Shown: positions 15,667-25,262 of the stretch, in pieces | Layout: each line of letters begins with the position of its first letter | How positions within the stretch are numbered: position 1 is the first letter of the stretch | Source: Natranaerovirga hydrolytica | GTDB taxonomy: Bacteria > Bacillota > Clostridia > Lachnospirales > DSM-24629 | Direction: 5' to 3' | Assembly: GCF_004339095.1 (NCBI RefSeq) | Contig: NZ_SMGQ01000015.1 | Coordinates: 98,383 to 162,382 of the forward strand | DNA: 64,000 bases | Translations under genes and position numbers: made by a program | The notes under the pieces: generated by a model | Database searches by the model: none | Seen by the model: only the letters and a program-made list of their open reading frames with translations | Told to the model about the DNA's origin: nothing

Positions 15667-17982
15667 ATGAAAACAGAATTAATACAACTTCCATTACTTG
15701 CATTAAGAGGCTTAACGATATTTCCGGATATGATTATCCATTTTGATGTGAGTAGAGAAAAATCAATTAATGCTTTAGAAAAGGCAATGGTAGAAGATCA
15801 ACGCATTTTTTTAGTCACACAAAAGAAAGCTCTAGTTGATGAGCCTAAGATAGATGATTTGTATACTGTAGGTACAATAGCTAAGATCAAACAAATCATA
15901 AAACTCCCTAGAAATATAGTAAGAGTATTAGTTGAAGGCATAGAAAGAGCTACCATAGAGGATATAACAAAAGAAGACCCTTACTTTGTAGCAAAAGTGT
16001 TAAGACCTATATTTGAAGAGGGTAACAATCAAAAGTTTGAAGAAGAAGCTTTAATGAGATCGGCTAAAGAGTTGGTTCAGCTCTATTCTACAATGAATAC
16101 AAAACTAGGAAAAGATACTTTGAACCAATTGTTAGATACTAATGTATTAGGACAATTAGGCGATCAAATTGCTACCAACTTATCTTTGTCCATAGAGAAT
16201 AAGCAAAGAATATTGGAAGAAATTGATCCACAAGATAGAATAAAAGTGGCAATGGCCATATTAGAAAATGAGATAGAAATTATTAGAACAAAGAATGTCA
16301 TTCAAAGTCAAGTTAAAGAAAAAATTGATAAAAACCAACGAGAGTACTTTTTAAGAGAACAATTAAAAGTGATTCAAAATGAATTAGGAGATCAATCCGG
16401 TGTAGAAGAAGAGGCTGAAAAGTATAGAGAGGCTTTAGAAAAATTAAAAGCACCAAAAGAAGTAAAAGAAAAAATTAATAAAGAAATCATTAGACTTGGG
16501 AAAATACCAACAGGTTCATCTGAAGGTGTAGTGGTAAGGAATTATATAGAAACATTATTGGATTTACCTTGGAACGTTACAACAAAAGAAATGAAAGATA
16601 TTAAGAAAGCAGAAGAAGTATTAGAAGAAGATCATTATGGTTTAGAAAAAGTAAAAGAAAGAGTACTAGAGTATTTAGCCGTAAAAAATCTATCAAAAGA
16701 AAACATTGCTCCTATTCTTTGTTTGATAGGACCACCAGGTACTGGAAAAACGTCTATTGCAAAGTCCATTGCTAAGGCATTAAATCGCAAATATGTGAGG
16801 ATTTCATTAGGTGGTGTCAGAGATGAAGCAGAGATCAGAGGTCATCGAAGAACCTATGTGGGTGCTTTACCAGGAAGATTGGTACAAGGACTCAAACAAG
16901 CAGGTTCAAGCAATCCATTAATGTTATTAGATGAACTAGATAAGATGAGTAACGACTTTAGAGGCGATCCTTCAGCGGCATTATTAGAAGTATTAGATGG
17001 AGAGCAAAATGATAAATTTAGAGACCATTATTTAGAGTTGCCTGTAGATTTGTCTAAAGTACTGTTTATCGCCACAGCTAATACCATACAAACCATTCCA
17101 AAGCCATTATTAGATCGTGTTGAATTAATAGAAGTGAGCAGTTATACTGAAAATGAAAAGCAACATATTGCCAGAGAACATTTAATAATAAAGCAATTTG
17201 AAAAACATGGCTTAGAAGATAAAAATATTACCATTAGCAAAAATGCTTTACTAAAGATTATTAGAGAATATACAAGAGAATCTGGTGTAAGAAATTTAGA
17301 AAGAAAGATTGGACAACTGTGTAGAAAAGTAGCAAAAGAAATCTTAACAACAAATAAAGAGTCTGTTAAGATTACAGAACAGAATGTAGAGAAATACCTA
17401 GGTATCCCAATGTATACTTATAATAAAAAATTAGAAGAAAATGAGATTGGTATAGCTAGAGGATTAGCTTGGACACAAGTGGGAGGCGATACCTTATCCA
17501 TTGAAGTTAATATTGTGCCAGGCGTAGGCAAGTTTGAATTGACAGGAAAATTAGGCGATGTGATGAAAGAATCTGCAAGAGCAGCAATTAGTTATATTCG
17601 CTCAAGGTCAAAGGCATTAGGTATTAAAGAAACATTTTACAAAGAAATGGACATTCATATACACATTCCAGAAGGCGCTGTTCCAAAAGATGGACCTTCA
17701 GCAGGAATAACAATGGCAACAGCATTAATATCAGCCATTACTAAAAAAGAAGTTAGAGCCAATGTTGCTATGACAGGTGAGATTACTTTAAGAGGAAGAA
17801 TTTTACCCGTTGGTGGATTAAAAGAAAAAATCTTAGCAGCAAAAAGAGCAGGAATTGATACGGTGCTTATTCCAAAGAAAAATGAGAAAGTTGTATCAGA
17901 TATTTCAAAAGAAATCAAAAAAGGCATTCAAATTGTTTTTGTTGAAACTATGGACCAAGTCCTAGAATATGCTTTCGTATAA
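15667..17982 (+). CDS. lon: ATP-dependent protease Lon
   Basis: A single-chain AAA+ serine-lysine protease of 771 residues. The N-terminal LON substrate domain starts at [13 protein letters not shown]. It is followed by a coiled middle region, Walker A GPPGTGKT (355-362), Walker [10 protein letters not shown] and the peptidase domain with catalytic Ser678 in KDGPSAG and Lys721 in GGLKEK. ATG 15667 is chosen because AGTGAGG sits before it; the in-frame ATG at 15643 has no ribosome site. No CIRCE or CtsR box was seen upstream. The ysxC GTPase follows after 13 bp, a common Firmicute pairing. Confidence 0.96.
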   Translation: MKTELIQLPLLALRGLTIFPDMIIHFDVSREKSINALEKAMVEDQRIFLVTQKKALVDEPKIDDLYTVGTIAKIKQIIKLPRNIVRVLVEGIERATIEDITKEDPYFVAKVLRPIFEEGNNQKFEEEALMRSAKELVQLYSTMNTKLGKDTLNQLLDTNVLGQLGDQIATNLSLSIENKQRILEEIDPQDRIKVAMAILENEIEIIRTKNVIQSQVKEKIDKNQREYFLREQLKVIQNELGDQSGVEEEAEKYREALEKLKAPKEVKEKINKEIIRLGKIPTGSSEGVVVRNYIETLLDLPWNVTTKEMKDIKKAEEVLEEDHYGLEKVKERVLEYLAVKNLSKENIAPILCLIGPPGTGKTSIAKSIAKALNRKYVRISLGGVRDEAEIRGHRRTYVGALPGRLVQGLKQAGSSNPLMLLDELDKMSNDFRGDPSAALLEVLDGEQNDKFRDHYLELPVDLSKVLFIATANTIQTIPKPLLDRVELIEVSSYTENEKQHIAREHLIIKQFEKHGLEDKNITISKNALLKIIREYTRESGVRNLERKIGQLCRKVAKEILTTNKESVKITEQNVEKYLGIPMYTYNKKLEENEIGIARGLAWTQVGGDTLSIEVNIVPGVGKFELTGKLGDVMKESARAAISYIRSRSKALGIKETFYKEMDIHIHIPEGAVPKDGPSAGITMATALISAITKKEVRANVAMTGEITLRGRILPVGGLKEKILAAKRAGIDTVLIPKKNEKVVSDISKEIKKGIQIVFVETMDQVLEYAFV

Positions 17983-17995
17983 AGGTGGTGTAAAA

Positions 17996-18589
17996 ATGAA
18001 AGTAAATAATGTATCATTAGAAAGAGTGGTAGGAAGAATTGATCAATTGCCAACGAATGAATTGGTAGAAATAGCATTTGCTGGTCGCTCTAATGTAGGT
18101 AAGTCCTCATTAATTAACACATTAATTAGTAGAAAAGCTTTAGCAAGAACATCTGGACAACCTGGAAAGACTCAAACCATTAATTTCTATAATGTAGAAG
18201 ACAAAGTCTACTTTGTAGACTTGCCAGGTTATGGATATGCCAAAGTATCAAAAAAAGAAAGAGACCGATGGGGTAACTTTATAGAAACTTATATCAAAAG
18301 CAGCAAACAATTAAAATTAATTTTACTGTTAGTAGACATTAGGCATAAACCTTCAGAGCAAGATAAAATGATGTATAATTGGATTTTGTACTTGGGCTAT
18401 ACCCCCCTTGTGGTAGCAACTAAAATGGACAAATTAAAAAGAAGTCAAATTCAAAAACATATAAAGATATTAAAAGAAGAACTGAATGCAACAAAAGATA
18501 CAGTGTTTATTCCCTTTTCTTCTCATACTAAGCAAGGTAAGGAAGAATTATGGGGCCAAATAGATGCTCATATAGAAGTATCCTTATAA
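17996..18589 (+). CDS. engB: Ribosome-biogenesis GTPase EngB/YsxC
   Basis: Small GTPase needed for 50S subunit assembly (197 residues). Visible G motifs: G1 GRSNVGKSS, the TSGQPGKTQTINFY switch I with G2 Thr, G3 DLPGYG, G4 TKMDK and G5-like FSSHTKQG. The start at 17996 follows AAAGGTGG; an upstream in-frame ATG inside lon lacks a ribosome site. Co-transcribed with lon. Confidence 0.96.
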   Translation: MKVNNVSLERVVGRIDQLPTNELVEIAFAGRSNVGKSSLINTLISRKALARTSGQPGKTQTINFYNVEDKVYFVDLPGYGYAKVSKKERDRWGNFIETYIKSSKQLKLILLLVDIRHKPSEQDKMMYNWILYLGYTPLVVATKMDKLKRSQIQKHIKILKEELNATKDTVFIPFSSHTKQGKEELWGQIDAHIEVSL

Positions 18590-18591
18590 TA

Positions 18592-18634
18592 AAAACCTAG
18601 AGAATATAGATGATATCTTATTCTCTAGGTTTTA
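18592..18634. terminator. Bidirectional terminator after engB
   Basis: AAAACCTAGAGAATA pairs with TATTCTCTAGGTTTT around a short loop. It serves engB on the plus strand and the DUF4364 gene, whose stop lies inside it, on the minus strand. Confidence 0.8.
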
Positions 18635-19151
18635 ATAATTCACCAAGGATATTAGAGTAGATGGTATGTGAATTATTTTTCCAATTCTCGCACATTTTTA
18701 TGGCTTGTTCTTTAGAAATCACATTAAATTTTAAATCAATCAAAACAGTATCATTTTCTTTAGCAATACAATGAACGGTCCACTCATTATTTTTCTCAGG
18801 AATGTATTCTGCTGTCACTTCTACTTCATTTCTTAATTTGTATTTATTTTCTTTAAGAAACTCAAGAATATCATCTTTGATGCTATCTGGAATCCTATTA
18901 GCAAAAAAATCAAGGGTTTTTTTACCACTATCTGTTATGGCATAGCGGGTATTATTACCGACTTCAGTGGTTTTTAATAAATCGGTATCCACCAACTCAG
19001 AGATAGATTGTTGTAATGTAAAATAATTGGTATATGATTTAGCCAATAAAATATCCGATAGTTGAGAATTGGTCATAGGAAGGTTAATTGTATTTAACAT
19101 AAACAAAATGATTAACTTATTAAGATTTAATTCGTAATCTGAATGACTCAT
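18618..19151 (-). CDS. DUF4364 family protein (winged-helix type)
   Basis: A 177-residue protein matching the clostridial DUF4364 family: LNKLIILFMLNTINLPMTNS, then SYTNYFTLQQSISELVDTDLL and RYAITDSGKKTLDFF. This is a PadR/MarR-like winged helix with a C-terminal domain of about 90 residues. The start at 19151 is chosen because GGGAGGGG precedes it; 21 extra upstream residues in the open frame have no ribosome site. A transcriptional regulator is inferred from the fold; targets are unknown. Confidence 0.8.
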   Translation of the reverse strand: MSHSDYELNLNKLIILFMLNTINLPMTNSQLSDILLAKSYTNYFTLQQSISELVDTDLLKTTEVGNNTRYAITDSGKKTLDFFANRIPDSIKDDILEFLKENKYKLRNEVEVTAEYIPEKNNEWTVHCIAKENDTVLIDLKFNVISKEQAIKMCENWKNNSHTIYSNILGELLKPRE

Positions 19152-19243
19152 TATAGCCCCTCCCAAATAGTTATTATTAATAATCATTTTATATAAAAAT
19201 GCTTTGTTTTTCAAGAAAACATAGAAATAAAATCAAAAAAGCA

Positions 19244-20161
19244 TTAAACCAATCTTCCTTGAAAAGCATTTCTTTCTTTAAATCGTTTCATCATATTATT
19301 TAGAACATTTCTTTTATAGCCACTCCATTTTGGCGCGATTAGAATATCCTTAGGCCCATCGCCAGTGATTCTATGAATGACAATGTTTTGTGGCAAGCGC
19401 TCAATACAATCAATAACTAAATCAATATAAGCTTCTTGGCTTAAAACCTTAATGTGATCATCCAAATACAACTTTGCCAAATCGGTATGTTCTAATATAT
19501 GAAGCAACTGTAACTTCACACCAGAGATAGGCAAATGAGAGATATGCTCAATAGAGCGAAAAAAATCATTTGTATCTTCATAAGGCAACCCAAGGATTAA
19601 ATGGACAACAATGGGGATACCCCTTGTATTTAACTGATGAACAGCATTATCAAAGCAGTTTAGCGTATAACCTCTTCGTATCCATTGAGCCGTCTGTTCA
19701 TTTGTGGTTTGCAAACCTAATTCGATCCATACCTTTTTGATTTGATTCAGTTCGGACAATAAGTTTAATATATCTTCATTTAAACAATCAGGACGTGTGG
19801 CAATTGAAATCCCTACAATATCCGGATGCATAATGGCTTCGTAATAAATGCTTCTTAGTTTTTCTAAAGGCCCATAAGTATTGGTAAAAGCTTGAAAATA
19901 AGCAACATATTTATGACCGGTATTTTTTTTAGACAACAAAGCCTTACCCTCTTCAATTTGTTTCGTAATGGATAAAAGAGTAGAAGGTGTAAACTCTCCA
20001 GAACCACCTTTGCTACAAAATATACACCCTCTATTATCAAGGGTACCGTCTCTGTTAGGACAAGTAAAGCTACCGTCTAAAGAAATTTTATAAACTTTTT
20101 CATTGAATAATTCTTTGTAATAAGTACTCAGTGAATAGTAAGGCTTATCATCCCATTTCAT
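19244..20161 (-). CDS. Radical SAM protein of the YhcC/TIGR01212 family
   Basis: A 305-residue radical SAM enzyme. The iron-sulfur cysteines are Cys34, Cys46 and Cys49 (CPNRDGTLDNRGCIFC), the extended spacing (C-x11-C-x2-C) typical of the YhcC and Elp3-like group rather than canonical CxxxCxxC. Further landmarks are SIATRPDCL, VWIELGLQTTNEQT, HLILGLPYED and HRITGDGP. The substrate is unknown; tRNA modification has been suggested for relatives. It stands as a separate minus-strand gene 92 bp downstream of DUF4364's start. Confidence 0.88.
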   Translation of the reverse strand: MKWDDKPYYSLSTYYKELFNEKVYKISLDGSFTCPNRDGTLDNRGCIFCSKGGSGEFTPSTLLSITKQIEEGKALLSKKNTGHKYVAYFQAFTNTYGPLEKLRSIYYEAIMHPDIVGISIATRPDCLNEDILNLLSELNQIKKVWIELGLQTTNEQTAQWIRRGYTLNCFDNAVHQLNTRGIPIVVHLILGLPYEDTNDFFRSIEHISHLPISGVKLQLLHILEHTDLAKLYLDDHIKVLSQEAYIDLVIDCIERLPQNIVIHRITGDGPKDILIAPKWSGYKRNVLNNMMKRFKERNAFQGRLV

Positions 20162-20302
20162 GATATAAATATCCTTCCCATATAAAACTTTGGATTCATC
20201 TTAAATAGGAAAGACCTTTATGTGAAAAAATCCTCCTATTAACTTTTCTTATATCCATTATACGATAAAGAAAAATCAATTCATAGAGGATTTATAAAAT
20301 AA

Positions 20303-20752
20303 TTATATAAAGACTCGTTGTTCTTGATGCAAGGCTACTTTTGCTTTGCGTATCTCTTGGCATTGCGCCACCAAATCATCCCAATTTTTTTGAGAAGACA
20401 AATCTTTTACCATTTCAATAAAGTCCATTTTAATATTAAAAAGAATATTTTTCTTGATTAATTCTTTGTCATCATATTGAGCCTCAAGAATATGAGTAAT
20501 GGTATCAATGGCTTCATCAGGTATAGTAGATGGAATATAGGGCATAATAACCTTAAAAATTTCTTCTAGCTCATTATATTGTTTTTCAAAAGGATTGTTT
20601 TTAAATCTTTTTAAATACCAATTAAAGGACTCTATATTAAAAAAAATAACATTATCAACATCGGAGTAATCATAATTTAAAAGGGTATGTTTAAACTCAT
20701 ATAATTTTACTTCTAATTCCTTTTCACTTATTATTTCCTGTGTCATATCCAT
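20303..20752 (-). CDS. Hypothetical cytoplasmic protein
   Basis: Not recognised. A 149-residue acidic protein without membrane segments or signal. Helix-rich, with a central YIPSTIPDEAIDTITHILEA stretch. The ATG at 20752 is preferred over the in-frame TTG at 20758 because AAGAAGG is then 7 bp upstream. A short gap separates it from the radical SAM gene on the same strand, so it might share that transcript. No function proposed. Confidence 0.55.
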   Translation of the reverse strand: MDMTQEIISEKELEVKLYEFKHTLLNYDYSDVDNVIFFNIESFNWYLKRFKNNPFEKQYNELEEIFKVIMPYIPSTIPDEAIDTITHILEAQYDDKELIKKNILFNIKMDFIEMVKDLSSQKNWDDLVAQCQEIRKAKVALHQEQRVFI

Positions 20753-20834
20753 AATCAAGCCTTCTTTCTGAAATCATATTGTGTAAAGGATATATAATAT
20801 AGTAATACTATATGCACCAGAAGAAAAACTTAAA

Positions 20835-20867
20835 CAAACAAAAATAACCTATTGAAATTCAATAGGT
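20835..20867 (-). terminator. Terminator of the SdpR-ABC operon
   Basis: Read on the minus strand, AACCTATTG and CAATAGGTT form a 9-bp stem with a 5-base loop, followed by TATTTTTG. It touches the permease stop codon at 20867. Confidence 0.8.
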
Positions 20868-21616
20868 TAGAATTCTTGATTTTTAAATACTTTAACGCTT
20901 ATGATGAGAAATATTGTTATTAATAGAAGAGATGAAAAAACAGTCGTCAGTAAATCATTGGAAGTACCTTGTAAATAAAGTTCATTGCTTATATTACTAA
21001 GATAAGCAGGCGAGTATTTATTAATATAGGGGACACTTGCAATAATATTAAAAACAATATAAGCACCAAAAGTTAAACCAGCTGCCATTGAAAAAGAATA
21101 ACTGATGACGCTCATGAGGATAGCAACAACAATTAAAAACAAACCATAGAGCCAAGTCGTTCCAAAGGAAATCAGTAATGCAGGGGTATAAGCTTCTTCA
21201 AATAAAAGGTAAGTATATAAATAGGTAATGCAAACGCTAAGCCAATAAACAAAAGTAAAGAAGGTGCAATAGACTAAAGTTTTAGTCAGCAATAATTTTC
21301 TTCGCTCTAAACCTTTTGAAAGAATGAGCATTATGGAACCTTTTGACTTTTCACTTACAACAGTACCACTTGTAAGAATTATTAAAATGATAACATTGAT
21401 GGTGTTGTTGCTAAAAAATTGTGTATAGGCATCGGTAAAAACAGGAGACGGTAAGGTTATATCTAAATCTCCAAAATTAATAATTATTTCGTTAATATAT
21501 CGAGCTGTAACAGGACTTACAATTGCAAAAAATATAAATAAGACTGTTATGACAAGGAATCTATGGGTTTTAATTAATTCCTTTAATTCTTTTTTAAAAA
21601 AAGCGTAGGATATCAT
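20867..21616 (-). CDS. ABC-2 type transporter permease
   Basis: A 249-residue membrane protein with six hydrophobic segments. The N-terminal cytoplasmic lead-in MISYAFFKKELKELIKTHRF, and the loop TVVSEKSKGSIMLILSKGLERRKLLLTK, which is the coupling helix, are standard for ABC-2 permeases. It overlaps the ATPase gene by 4 bp (ATGA-type overlap). Together they form an exporter or antimicrobial-peptide defence pump. Substrate unknown. Confidence 0.88.
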   Translation of the reverse strand: MISYAFFKKELKELIKTHRFLVITVLFIFFAIVSPVTARYINEIIINFGDLDITLPSPVFTDAYTQFFSNNTINVIILIILTSGTVVSEKSKGSIMLILSKGLERRKLLLTKTLVYCTFFTFVYWLSVCITYLYTYLLFEEAYTPALLISFGTTWLYGLFLIVVAILMSVISYSFSMAAGLTFGAYIVFNIIASVPYINKYSPAYLSNISNELYLQGTSNDLLTTVFSSLLLITIFLIISVKVFKNQEF

Positions 21617-22536
21617 AAATTATTCACCACCTGCATAAAAACTTCTTCTAAAGAAGGCTCTTTAGTTATAAATTGTCTTAAATGTAAATTGTGGTCTGAG
21701 ACAATTTTAGGAATTTCTTTTTGGGCATTACGAATATCCGTAACAGAAACAAGTAAATTAGTTTCTGTAGGATCTAAATTTTTAACCCAAGAACAATCCT
21801 TTATTCTATTGGTTAATAGAGTTATTTCTTCTTTAGAAGATAATGTTATACTTAATGTATCAATACCATAAGAATTTTTTAACTCAGTGATTGTACTTTC
21901 AATCACTTTTATTCCTTTATTTAGAATTAATACATTATCACATATGCGTTCGACATCACTTAAAATGTGAGTAGAAAAAAATACTGTAACTTTACCTTTT
22001 AATTTATAGATAATATCTAATACTTCCTTTCTGCCAATAGGATCAAGAGCAGAGGTTGGCTCATCAAGAAATATGATTTTGGGTTCATTTATTAAAGCTT
22101 GTGCAATTCCCAATCTTTGTTTCATACCTCTTGAATAACCTTTTATTTTTTTCTTGTTATTTTGAAGCCCAACCAATTGTAATAGATCATCAATCTTAGT
22201 GTCTAAAATATTACCAGATAAACCTAATAATTCTCCAGATAATTTGAGAAAATCATAAGCCGTCATCCAAGAATAAAATTCAGGTACATCAGGTAAAAAG
22301 CCAATGTGTTTTAAAGCATTAACTTTTCCAAAATGGACGGTTTCACCACATATCTTAATGGTCCCTGAAGTAGGTTTGAAAAGACCAATAAGCATTTTTA
22401 TGGTTGTGGTTTTACCAGAGCCATTTGGCCCTAAAAAACCATAAATACTACCTTCTTCAATATTAAGATTGAGATTATTGACAGCAGTATTGTTTTTAAA
22501 TTTTTTTGTTAAGTTAGTGGCCTCAATCACATACAT
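21613..22536 (-). CDS. ABC transporter ATP-binding protein
   Basis: A 307-residue ATPase for the permease downstream. Walker A GPNGSGKTT, signature YSRGMKQRLG, Walker B IIFLDEPTSALDP and the switch His in FSTHILSDVERICD are all intact. The C-terminal extension of about 90 residues (the DUF4162-like region of drug and bacitracin exporters) follows. It begins 3 bp after the PLDc_N gene ends, so translation is likely coupled. Confidence 0.93.
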   Translation of the reverse strand: MYVIEATNLTKKFKNNTAVNNLNLNIEEGSIYGFLGPNGSGKTTTIKMLIGLFKPTSGTIKICGETVHFGKVNALKHIGFLPDVPEFYSWMTAYDFLKLSGELLGLSGNILDTKIDDLLQLVGLQNNKKKIKGYSRGMKQRLGIAQALINEPKIIFLDEPTSALDPIGRKEVLDIIYKLKGKVTVFFSTHILSDVERICDNVLILNKGIKVIESTITELKNSYGIDTLSITLSSKEEITLLTNRIKDCSWVKNLDPTETNLLVSVTDIRNAQKEIPKIVSDHNLHLRQFITKEPSLEEVFMQVVNNL

Positions 22537-22539
22537 AGG

Positions 22540-22737
22540 TTATGCCTCCTCGCTAAATAAAAAGTAAATAATAGGACCCAAAATCGTTAAAGCAATAATG
22601 ATGATAAGCCATATCCATTTGTGATCAAATCTTACAGCTTCTCTTCTCATTAGATGATAAATTGCAAAAATTTGTAGCCCTAGCTGAATCATTATTATTG
22701 GAATCAGAATAGGAAGTAAATCAAAAAGCATATTCAT
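22540..22737 (-). CDS. PLDc_N-domain small membrane protein
   Basis: A 65-residue protein with two transmembrane helices and the motif FDHKWIWLIIIIALTILGPIIYFL, split here by design of the family: a W-rich second helix ending G-P-I-x-Y-F. This is the PLDc_N (phospholipase D N-terminal) module, often encoded directly before bacteriocin or peptide ABC exporters in Firmicutes. AAGGAG lies 8 bp before the ATG. Likely an accessory of the adjacent ABC transporter. Confidence 0.8.
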   Translation of the reverse strand: MNMLFDLLPILIPIIMIQLGLQIFAIYHLMRREAVRFDHKWIWLIIIIALTILGPIIYFLFSEEA

Positions 22738-22799
22738 CGACCCATCTCCTTACAAAGTATTTTTGGTCAATCGTAAAAGAAACTTCATAACTACCCATG

Positions 22800-24140
22800 C
22801 TAATTTAAGATGAAATGAACAATGGCTTCAATAACAGAATCAGCAACGGTATTGGAGACAAAATATTCTTCAGGATTAGGTTCCCCTTCTCCAAACATCA
22901 TAAGATGATTAATCCCTTCTAAAGATACAAAAGTATTTTTATCTTGATGTCCAACGGTTTCTTTCCATAGATTAAAATCAGTCATAGTGACTTGATAATC
23001 TCTTTCACCTTGTAGGAATAGTATGGGTTGGTCAATTTCTAGTACCAATTCTAATGGTTCGTATGCCATTAGATCTTTCCAATAAGGCTTATAAGAACCT
23101 AAAACAGGTGTATGCTCATCAATAGAATCGCTTCTTATAAGTTCAATTGAATCTTTTAAAACATTTAATTGAGCTAATTCATCTGGCGATAGATTATCAC
23201 TGCGTCCCAAGAAGAAAGCATATTGATCTTCTACTACATCAAGTAGATTCCTTGAATTGCCAGCCATAACAACATACCCAGCAACACCATCAGTTTTTTG
23301 AGCAATTCGAGGAATAACATAGCCACCTAAGCTGTGTCCAATAAGATAAATATTATCAGGATCAATCTCGTCTAAAGTAGACAAAGTATCAACTGCTAAA
23401 TAAGCATCTTCAATGGTTTCTTCGTAAACGGTAAGTTTTGTATCAAAAGCTGTTGCTTCTGGATAGGTGTAAGTACGCTTATCATATCTAAAACTAGCAA
23501 TGCCATTATTGGCTAATGCATAAGCGATGTCTCTAAAGGGTTTGTTAGGTCCGATAGTCTCATCTCTATCATTTGGTCCAGAACCATGTACCAATATAAC
23601 CACAGGTGGAGAATCAACATTTTTTGGTAGAGTCAATGTACCTTCTAATGGATATTCTTGGGTTCCAAAAGTAATATTTGTTGTATAATATTTTTCTGAA
23701 TCAATTGGTGTCGTATCATTTATAGGTGCAATATTGATGCCATTAATGTTTTCATCGTCATCAAAAGTAATAATGATATTAATATTAGAATAAGAAAATG
23801 CACTATTAATGACAACAGAAGTATGTGAGTCCACAATGACGGTTTGCGTATCTACAAACTCAACAAACTCACCAAATTGAACAGTGATTTGCCCCATCAT
23901 AGTTTCATAAATATTTTCATTAACTGCCTGAGTCAAATCCTCACTATGAGGATAATCATTGTACGCACTGACGTAGTTTCCATTTAATAAATCTTCAACA
24001 TAATTTTTAGCCATGGTTTCAAGTTTTTCATTTGACACTTCGGTTACATCTTGAGTATCTGAAGGCATTGAAGAAAATTCATCACAACCAACAAATATAA
24101 CACTCATAATAATCAATAAAATCCCTAAATATTTTTTCAT
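22800..24140 (-). CDS. Lipoprotein alpha/beta hydrolase with N-terminal DUF3887-like domain
   Basis: A 446-residue exported lipoprotein. The signal peptide ends in the lipobox VGC (VIFVGCDEF). Residues about 40-135 resemble DUF3887 (LETMAKNYVEDLLNGNYVSAY). The rest is an alpha/beta hydrolase with the oxyanion strand VILVHGSGPNDRDE, nucleophile elbow GHSLGG, an acid near LFLQGERDYQV and a late His in GINHLMMFG. It belongs to the SdpR-led operon between sdpI and the PLDc_N gene. A surface esterase, possibly acting on envelope molecules or on a peptide toxin, is inferred. Confidence 0.87.
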   Translation of the reverse strand: MKKYLGILLIIMSVIFVGCDEFSSMPSDTQDVTEVSNEKLETMAKNYVEDLLNGNYVSAYNDYPHSEDLTQAVNENIYETMMGQITVQFGEFVEFVDTQTVIVDSHTSVVINSAFSYSNINIIITFDDDENINGINIAPINDTTPIDSEKYYTTNITFGTQEYPLEGTLTLPKNVDSPPVVILVHGSGPNDRDETIGPNKPFRDIAYALANNGIASFRYDKRTYTYPEATAFDTKLTVYEETIEDAYLAVDTLSTLDEIDPDNIYLIGHSLGGYVIPRIAQKTDGVAGYVVMAGNSRNLLDVVEDQYAFFLGRSDNLSPDELAQLNVLKDSIELIRSDSIDEHTPVLGSYKPYWKDLMAYEPLELVLEIDQPILFLQGERDYQVTMTDFNLWKETVGHQDKNTFVSLEGINHLMMFGEGEPNPEEYFVSNTVADSVIEAIVHFILN

Positions 24141-24160
24141 AATAAAAACCCCTTTTTAAA

Positions 24161-24793
24161 TTATTTTTTTGTTTTTTTAAACTCAACATAAGAATAAACG
24201 GTTAAATATAAAACAATAATGAATATCAAAGCAAAAGTAAAATAATAGACCAATAGATGCCTTATAAAAATTTGTATTAAAAACAATATACCCATAACAA
24301 TAAATAGGTAGCCACCTAATTGATGGGTTTTCTTCCAAACATGTTCATTGGCCAATGTCCAAGGTGTTCTGATCCCCACAAAGTAATTATGTCTAAATTG
24401 TGGCATGTAGTTTCCAATAACAATGAATACTATACCAACAATTAAAGGAACAAATGTGTTAATGCTAATATTAATACCAAAAGCTACAGCAATCATAAAC
24501 CACTGAATAACTATAAGCAGTAAAATAGTAGCAGCACGGATAATGTCATAAGCATTTTTATGTTTTTTGAAATTCTCTTTTTTAGGATCAATTTTAGGGA
24601 TAATTTCAAACCCTAAATACACAATGACTGGTAATATACCAGTAATTAAAACCATCCATTTGGGATCATATCGTGTTGCTTCTCCATGTACATCCCAGTG
24701 CATAATAATTTGTTCGGGGAGATAAAAATAAGCAATTACCGTACCTATTAAAGAGACTATAGATAATACCAATATAAATTTATTCTTCATCAT
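24161..24793 (-). CDS. SdpI-family membrane protein (DUF1648 plus SdpI)
   Basis: A 210-residue protein with six hydrophobic segments. The DUF1648 signature YLPEQIIMHWDVHGEATRY is followed by the SdpI motif YFVGIRTPWTLANEHVWKKT. In Bacillus SdpI confers immunity to the SdpC killing factor and sequesters the repressor SdpR at the membrane. AAAGGAGG lies 6 bp before ATG 24793 and within the sdpR gene, which overlaps by 14 bp, so the two are translationally coupled as in Bacillus. No sdpC-like toxin gene is present here. Confidence 0.9.
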   Translation of the reverse strand: MMKNKFILVLSIVSLIGTVIAYFYLPEQIIMHWDVHGEATRYDPKWMVLITGILPVIVYLGFEIIPKIDPKKENFKKHKNAYDIIRAATILLLIVIQWFMIAVAFGINISINTFVPLIVGIVFIVIGNYMPQFRHNYFVGIRTPWTLANEHVWKKTHQLGGYLFIVMGILFLIQIFIRHLLVYYFTFALIFIIVLYLTVYSYVEFKKTKK

Positions 24794-25058
24794 TTTCATC
24801 CTCCTTTTTTGATAAATCAAAAAACCATTTGACTATATTTTGAAAAACAGTTGTATTAAGTGAATAGATAATATTTTGTCCTTGCCTTTCAGTAAAAACC
24901 AATTTAGCATTTTTTAATATGGTAAGATGATGGCTAATAGAAGGTTTACTAATATCAAATTCATCTGCAATTTCACCAGCAGTCATATCCTTTTCATACA
25001 AAAGTTCTAACATTTTTCTACGGTTTGGATCAGACAAAGCTTTAAATATGTCATTCAA
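24780..25058 (-). CDS. ArsR-family repressor, SdpR-like
   Basis: A 92-residue winged helix: FKALSDPNRRKMLELL, GEIADEFDISKPSISHHLTI and LKNAKLVFTERQGQNIIYSL are the SdpR/ArsR signature. There is no metal-binding cysteine pair, consistent with the SdpR subgroup. First gene of the operon; its promoter carries a palindrome just after the -10 box, so autorepression relieved through SdpI is inferred from the Bacillus precedent. Confidence 0.9.
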   Translation of the reverse strand: MNDIFKALSDPNRRKMLELLYEKDMTAGEIADEFDISKPSISHHLTILKNAKLVFTERQGQNIIYSLNTTVFQNIVKWFFDLSKKEDENDEE

Positions 25059-25086
25059 AAAATCACCTCTTTAGACCTTTATATAA

Positions 25087-25135
25087 TTAGATAAATATCT
25101 AAATGCAGTATAATATATGCCAAATAATTTGTCAA
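25087..25135 (-). promoter_or_regulatory. SdpR operon promoter and palindromic operator
   Basis: Read on the minus strand: TTGACA (25135-25130), 17-bp spacer, TATACT (25112-25107), then a palindrome with 7-bp arms TTAGATA and TATCTAA (25102-25087). This is an unusually good sigma-A promoter with an operator in the transcription start region, the expected position for repression by the ArsR-type product. Confidence 0.8.
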
Positions 25136-25204
25136 GGTGACAAAGATAGTAATATAATTGTAGCTAAAAGTGTGGGTTTAATAATGTGCATTACTAATGA
25201 CGGG

Positions 25205-25244
25205 TATAAAAAATCGCCAACGACTTAAAAAAGTCATTAGCGAC
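25205..25244 (-). terminator. Terminator of the malic enzyme gene
   Basis: On the minus strand GTCGCTAATGACTT pairs with AAGTCGTTGGCGAT (two mismatch or wobble positions) around TTTT and runs into TTTTTTAT. Confidence 0.8.
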
Positions 25245-25262
25245 ACGCCTTTATTTATAAAA

